From GW2011-AR15 sp964512765 (GTDB lineage: Archaea > Nanobdellota > Nanobdellia > Woesearchaeales > GW2011-AR15): a stretch of 64,000 nucleotides of DNA. Below, piece after piece: positions 61,199 to 64,000 of this stretch. Every line of letters starts with the position of its first letter. The first letter of the stretch is position 1. The translations under genes were made by a program, and so were the position numbers. Under the pieces are notes generated by a model, which did not search any database, was not told where the DNA came from, and saw only the letters and a program-made list of their open reading frames with translations. The stretch covers positions 1 to 64,000 of the forward strand of contig CAZEKF010000006.1 in NCBI GenBank assembly GCA_964512765.1, read 5' to 3'.

Positions 61199-61770
61199 TG
61201 TTGTTTATTGATAATTTTGATTCATTCACGTTTAACCTTGTAGATGAGTTTGAAAAAAGAAATTGTAATGTTATTACATATAGGTATAATGTTGGTTTTA
61301 AAGTTATTAAGAAAACCATTAAAAAAAATAATTTTAATCTGATAGTTATCTCGCCAGGAGGTTTTATTCCAAAACAAGTACCGTTATGTAAAGAGATTAT
61401 ACTTAATTATTATAAAAAAGTTCCAATATTTGGCGTATGTTTAGGTTATGAATGTATTGTTGAAGCTTTTGGCGGTAAGATTGTTAGAGCGCCTGTGCCT
61501 ATGCACGGTAAAAGCAGCAGGATCTTACATGATAGTAAATCAATATTTCAAAACATTCAAAACCCTACATTAGGTGGAAGGTATCATTCTCAAATAGGCA
61601 CGAAAATACCCGATTGTTTTGAAATTTCTGCAAAAACAGATGACAACCTTGTAATGGGTCTGCGTCACAAAAAATACTTTGTTGAAGGAGTGTTGTTTCA
61701 TCCTGAATCAATATTAACACCGCAAGGTGGAATTCTTATTCAGAATTTAATTAACAAGGTGAGAAAATGA
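61192..61770 (+). CDS. trpG: Anthranilate synthase glutamine amidotransferase component
   Basis: This 192-aa class I glutaminase supplies ammonia to TrpE. DNFDSFTFNLVDEFE is at the N-terminus, SPGGFIPKQ in the oxyanion-loop position (SPGG rather than SPGPG), FGVCLGYECIVEAFGG with nucleophile Cys (about 83), and VLFHPESI with catalytic His-Glu. GAGGTG 5 nt upstream is the Shine-Dalgarno; the start can be hidden by the junction hairpin. Overlaps trpD by ATGA. Confidence 0.95.
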   Translation: MNVLFIDNFDSFTFNLVDEFEKRNCNVITYRYNVGFKVIKKTIKKNNFNLIVISPGGFIPKQVPLCKEIILNYYKKVPIFGVCLGYECIVEAFGGKIVRAPVPMHGKSSRILHDSKSIFQNIQNPTLGGRYHSQIGTKIPDCFEISAKTDDNLVMGLRHKKYFVEGVLFHPESILTPQGGILIQNLINKVRK

Positions 61771-62774
61771 TTAAAGCTATTTTAAATAAACTTGTTGAGA
61801 AACAGAACCTAACTCAACAAGAAACTGAAACAGTAATGAATGATATCATGTCTGGCAATTTAACAGATGCTCAAATAGCTTGCTTTTTAACAGCATTAAG
61901 AATGAAAGGTGAAACAATTGAAGAGATTACCGGTTGTGCAAAAGTAATGAGAGAAAAAGCTGTAAGGATTACACCTAAAGTTGGCGGTTTGATAGATGTT
62001 GTAGGAACTGGAGGTGATAACTCAGGTAGTTTTAACATATCAACAACAACTGCGTTTGTGATTGCTGGAGCAGGAATTCCTGTGGCAAAGCACGGTATTC
62101 GAAGTGTTTCTAGTAAAAGTGGAAGTGGTGACGTGTTAGAAAAATTAGGTGTTAACATTGATATAGATCCAGAAAGAGCTAAAGAAGTAATTGAAAAAAT
62201 TGGTATTTGTTATTTATTTGCACCAATATACCATCCATCATACAAATACGTTCTTGGACCAAGAAAAGAAATGGGCATAAGAACTGTTTTTAATGTTCTT
62301 GGTTCATTGTGCAACCCTGCTTTTGTTAAGTATCAAGTTGAAGGTGTTTATGATAAAGAACTTGTTGAACCACTTGCTTATGTTCTAAGTAAACTTGGAT
62401 TAAAAAGAACAATGGTTGTCCATGGATCTGGTATGGATGAATTTACTTTAACAGGCACAAATTATGTTGCTGAGCTAAAAAATAATATTATTAAAACATA
62501 TGAAATAACGCCTGAAGAGTTTGGGTTTGAAAAGTGCTCATTAGAAGAGTTAAAAGGTGGTACACCTGAAAAAAATGCAAAAATTACTTTGAACATTTTA
62601 AACAGAAGAAAAGGTCCAAAAAGAGATGTTGTTTTGTTAAACGCAGGTGCTGCGATTTATGTTAGTGGTAAAGCAGATTCTATTGAAGAAGGTATAGAAC
62701 TAGCTAGCAAGTCAATTGACTCTGGAAAAGCATTAGAGAAGTTAAATATGTTAGTTAAGGAGAGTAATAAATGA
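61767..62774 (+). CDS. trpD: Anthranilate phosphoribosyltransferase
   Basis: This 335-aa enzyme joins anthranilate and PRPP. Motifs VVGTGGDNSGSFNISTTTAF (PRPP loop, about 75-94), AKHGIRSVSSKSGSGDVLE, and LGPRKEMGIRTVFNVLGSLC, with AQIACFLTALRMKGETIEEI at the N-terminal helical domain. AGGTGA lies 4 nt before its ATG, which overlaps the trpG stop. Confidence 0.97.
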   Translation: MIKAILNKLVEKQNLTQQETETVMNDIMSGNLTDAQIACFLTALRMKGETIEEITGCAKVMREKAVRITPKVGGLIDVVGTGGDNSGSFNISTTTAFVIAGAGIPVAKHGIRSVSSKSGSGDVLEKLGVNIDIDPERAKEVIEKIGICYLFAPIYHPSYKYVLGPRKEMGIRTVFNVLGSLCNPAFVKYQVEGVYDKELVEPLAYVLSKLGLKRTMVVHGSGMDEFTLTGTNYVAELKNNIIKTYEITPEEFGFEKCSLEELKGGTPEKNAKITLNILNRRKGPKRDVVLLNAGAAIYVSGKADSIEEGIELASKSIDSGKALEKLNMLVKESNK

Positions 62775-63562
62775 AAACTACAAACACCATATTAGATAAA
62801 ATTGTAGAGTATAATATAATAGAATTAGAATTAAGAAAAAAAGAATTGCCTTTATCAGAGATCAAAAAACAACTTGGTAAGAAAAAAATTAAAAAAAGAG
62901 ATTTCAAGAATGCTCTCAAAAAAAAGAATAAAATATCTTTAATTGCAGAAATTAAAAAAGCATCTCCTTCTCTTGGTGTGATAAAAGATAACATAGATCA
63001 TGTAGAACTGGCTAAGGAGTATGAGAAAGCAGGTGCATCTGCAATATCTGTATTAACTGATAAGAAATTCTTTCAAGGAGAATTAAGTTATATTCAAGAC
63101 ATAAAAGATGCAACTAAATTACCAATATTAAGAAAAGACTTTATTTTTGACGAATATCAAGTTTATGAATCAAAATTATGTGGAGCTGATGCTATTTTAC
63201 TAATAACAAGTATATTAACAAAACAAGATTTAATGCATTTACTTAAGGTAGCTAAAAAACTTAATTTAGATTGTTTAGTTGAAACGCATTCTTACTTAGA
63301 ATTAGAAACTGCTCTTGAATGCAACGCAGAAATTATTGGTATTAACAACCGTGACTTAAAAACATTTGAAGTTAATATTAATAATTTTGTGAATTTAGCA
63401 AGATTTGTTCCTAAAGAAAAAATTCTTGTATGCGAGTCCGGGATTTTTACAAGATCTGATGTAATGAAAGTTAAAACTGCAGGGGCAGATGTAATTTTAG
63501 TTGGGACCTGTATCATGACATCTAATAATATTCAAAAAAAGATAATGGAGTTGATTGTATGA
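62771..63562 (+). CDS. trpC: Indole-3-glycerol phosphate synthase
   Basis: This 263-aa TIM-barrel enzyme closes the indole ring. LIAEIKKASPSLGVI (catalytic Lys, about 57-71), AISVLTDKKFFQGELSYI, PILRKDFIFDEYQVYESKL (catalytic Lys), IIGINNRDLKTFEVN and LVCESGI are all family signatures. Overlaps trpD and trpF by ATGA. Confidence 0.97.
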   Translation: MKTTNTILDKIVEYNIIELELRKKELPLSEIKKQLGKKKIKKRDFKNALKKKNKISLIAEIKKASPSLGVIKDNIDHVELAKEYEKAGASAISVLTDKKFFQGELSYIQDIKDATKLPILRKDFIFDEYQVYESKLCGADAILLITSILTKQDLMHLLKVAKKLNLDCLVETHSYLELETALECNAEIIGINNRDLKTFEVNINNFVNLARFVPKEKILVCESGIFTRSDVMKVKTAGADVILVGTCIMTSNNIQKKIMELIV

Positions 63563-64000
63563 CTAAAATTAAGATTTGTGGAATTACAAATTATAAAGAT
63601 GCTGATTATTGTGCAAAATTAGGTGTAGATTATCTTGGGTTTATTTTTTATAATAAAAGTCCACGGTGTGGGGAAGTAGAACTTATAAAAAAAATTACTG
63701 ATAAACTAATAAAAACATATTTGAACATGGCACCAAGGTTAGTCGGTGTTTTTGTTAATGAAAAAATTGAGAACATTGTTGAGATTGTTAAAAAGTGTAA
63801 ACTTGACTTAGTTCAGTTACATGGTGATGAAACTCCTGAATATATTAATGAATTAAAATCAAAATTAAATACTAATGTTCAAATCATAAATTCAATAAGA
63901 GTAAAAGATTCTGATTCATTATTAAATTTAAATAAGTATAATGCAGATTTTTTTCATTTTGACACTTTTTCAAAAGATGTATACGGTGGAACAGGAAAAC
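63559..64000 (+). CDS. trpF: Phosphoribosylanthranilate isomerase (3' end outside window)
   Basis: At least 147 codons are present; the frame is open at the window end. TKIKICGITNYKDADYCAKL (catalytic Cys7), LVGVFVNEKIENIVEIV, LVQLHGDETPEYINEL and the phosphate-binding VYGGTGK identify TrpF. The ATG overlaps the trpC stop. trpB and trpA probably follow beyond the window. Confidence 0.96.
   Translation, partial: MTKIKICGITNYKDADYCAKLGVDYLGFIFYNKSPRCGEVELIKKITDKLIKTYLNMAPRLVGVFVNEKIENIVEIVKKCKLDLVQLHGDETPEYINELKSKLNTNVQIINSIRVKDSDSLLNLNKYNADFFHFDTFSKDVYGGTGK

Overview
The window looks like a piece of an AT-rich archaeal chromosome, most probably from a DPANN-type archaeon (Woesearchaeota/Pacearchaeota-like). 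Archaeal markers are family B DNA polymerase, RFC large subunit, Nop5 and fibrillarin, RNA polymerase subunits Rpo10 and Rpo11, archaeal LeuRS and GlyRS, CDP-archaeol synthase, TrmB and Lrp regulators, and TATA boxes about 25 nt upstream of many start codons (leaderless mRNAs). Internal operon genes instead carry GGTG/GGAG Shine-Dalgarno sequences and often overlap as ATGA. The lineage guess rests on the style of the surface proteins (RGQVTFF-type membrane anchors, Cys-rich ectodomains) and is inference.

Layout. 1-1.9 kb: the 3'-truncated gene of a secreted dockerin-like, Cys-rich protein with a 24-residue repeat tail. 2-4.3 kb: polB. 4.3-16.7 kb: accessory and regulatory genes (ECF-like membrane proteins, Nudix, TrmB, an unknown 456-aa protein, an AAA+ ATPase, ahcY, Lrp, a receiver-like gene broken by a stop, HAD phosphatases, a winged-helix/membrane pair). 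17-28.7 kb: housekeeping (YchF, a radical SAM repair-type protein, lipid headgroup genes, glyS, rfcL, flpA, nop5, MoxR). 28.8-43.4 kb: surface proteins plus a complete classical mevalonate route to GGPP (thiolase, HMG-CoA synthase, DUF35 bridge, HMG-CoA reductase, mevalonate kinase, phosphomevalonate kinase, diphosphomevalonate decarboxylase, type I IPP isomerase, GGPP synthase). 43.6-58.9 kb: membrane methyltransferase, AMMECR1, Rpo11, another surface protein, NDH-2-like flavoprotein, leuS, cupin, Rpo10, M29-type peptidase, a metallo-beta-lactamase-fold pseudoenzyme, glucokinase, presenilin-like protease, two glycosyltransferases and an exosome-linked RNA-binding protein. 58.9-64 kb: the trp operon (trpE-G-D-C-F, cut by the window end).

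The most striking signal is the trp control region. A leaderless 33-codon ORF ends Trp-Cys-Trp-Trp-Leu-stop. Its Trp codons lie in mutually exclusive hairpins. The only tRNA gene seen here, tRNA-Trp(CCA), follows 19 nt later, then a T7 run, then trpE. The trpE-trpG junction adds a second device: a 22-codon mini-ORF overlapping both neighbours as ATGA, with a central arm perfectly complementary to both the trpE end (11 bp) and the trpG start (12 bp). leuS is preceded by a comparable leaderless 10-codon ORF with five Leu codons and a tRNA-like 5' half. Together these suggest amino-acid-responsive leader-peptide control in an archaeon. This is inferred from sequence only.

Other points of interest are a duplicated trmB 3' end flanking the unknown 456-aa gene, a receiver-like gene split by one in-frame TAA, a structured palindromic element family, and several intergenic inverted repeats that look like operators or terminators.
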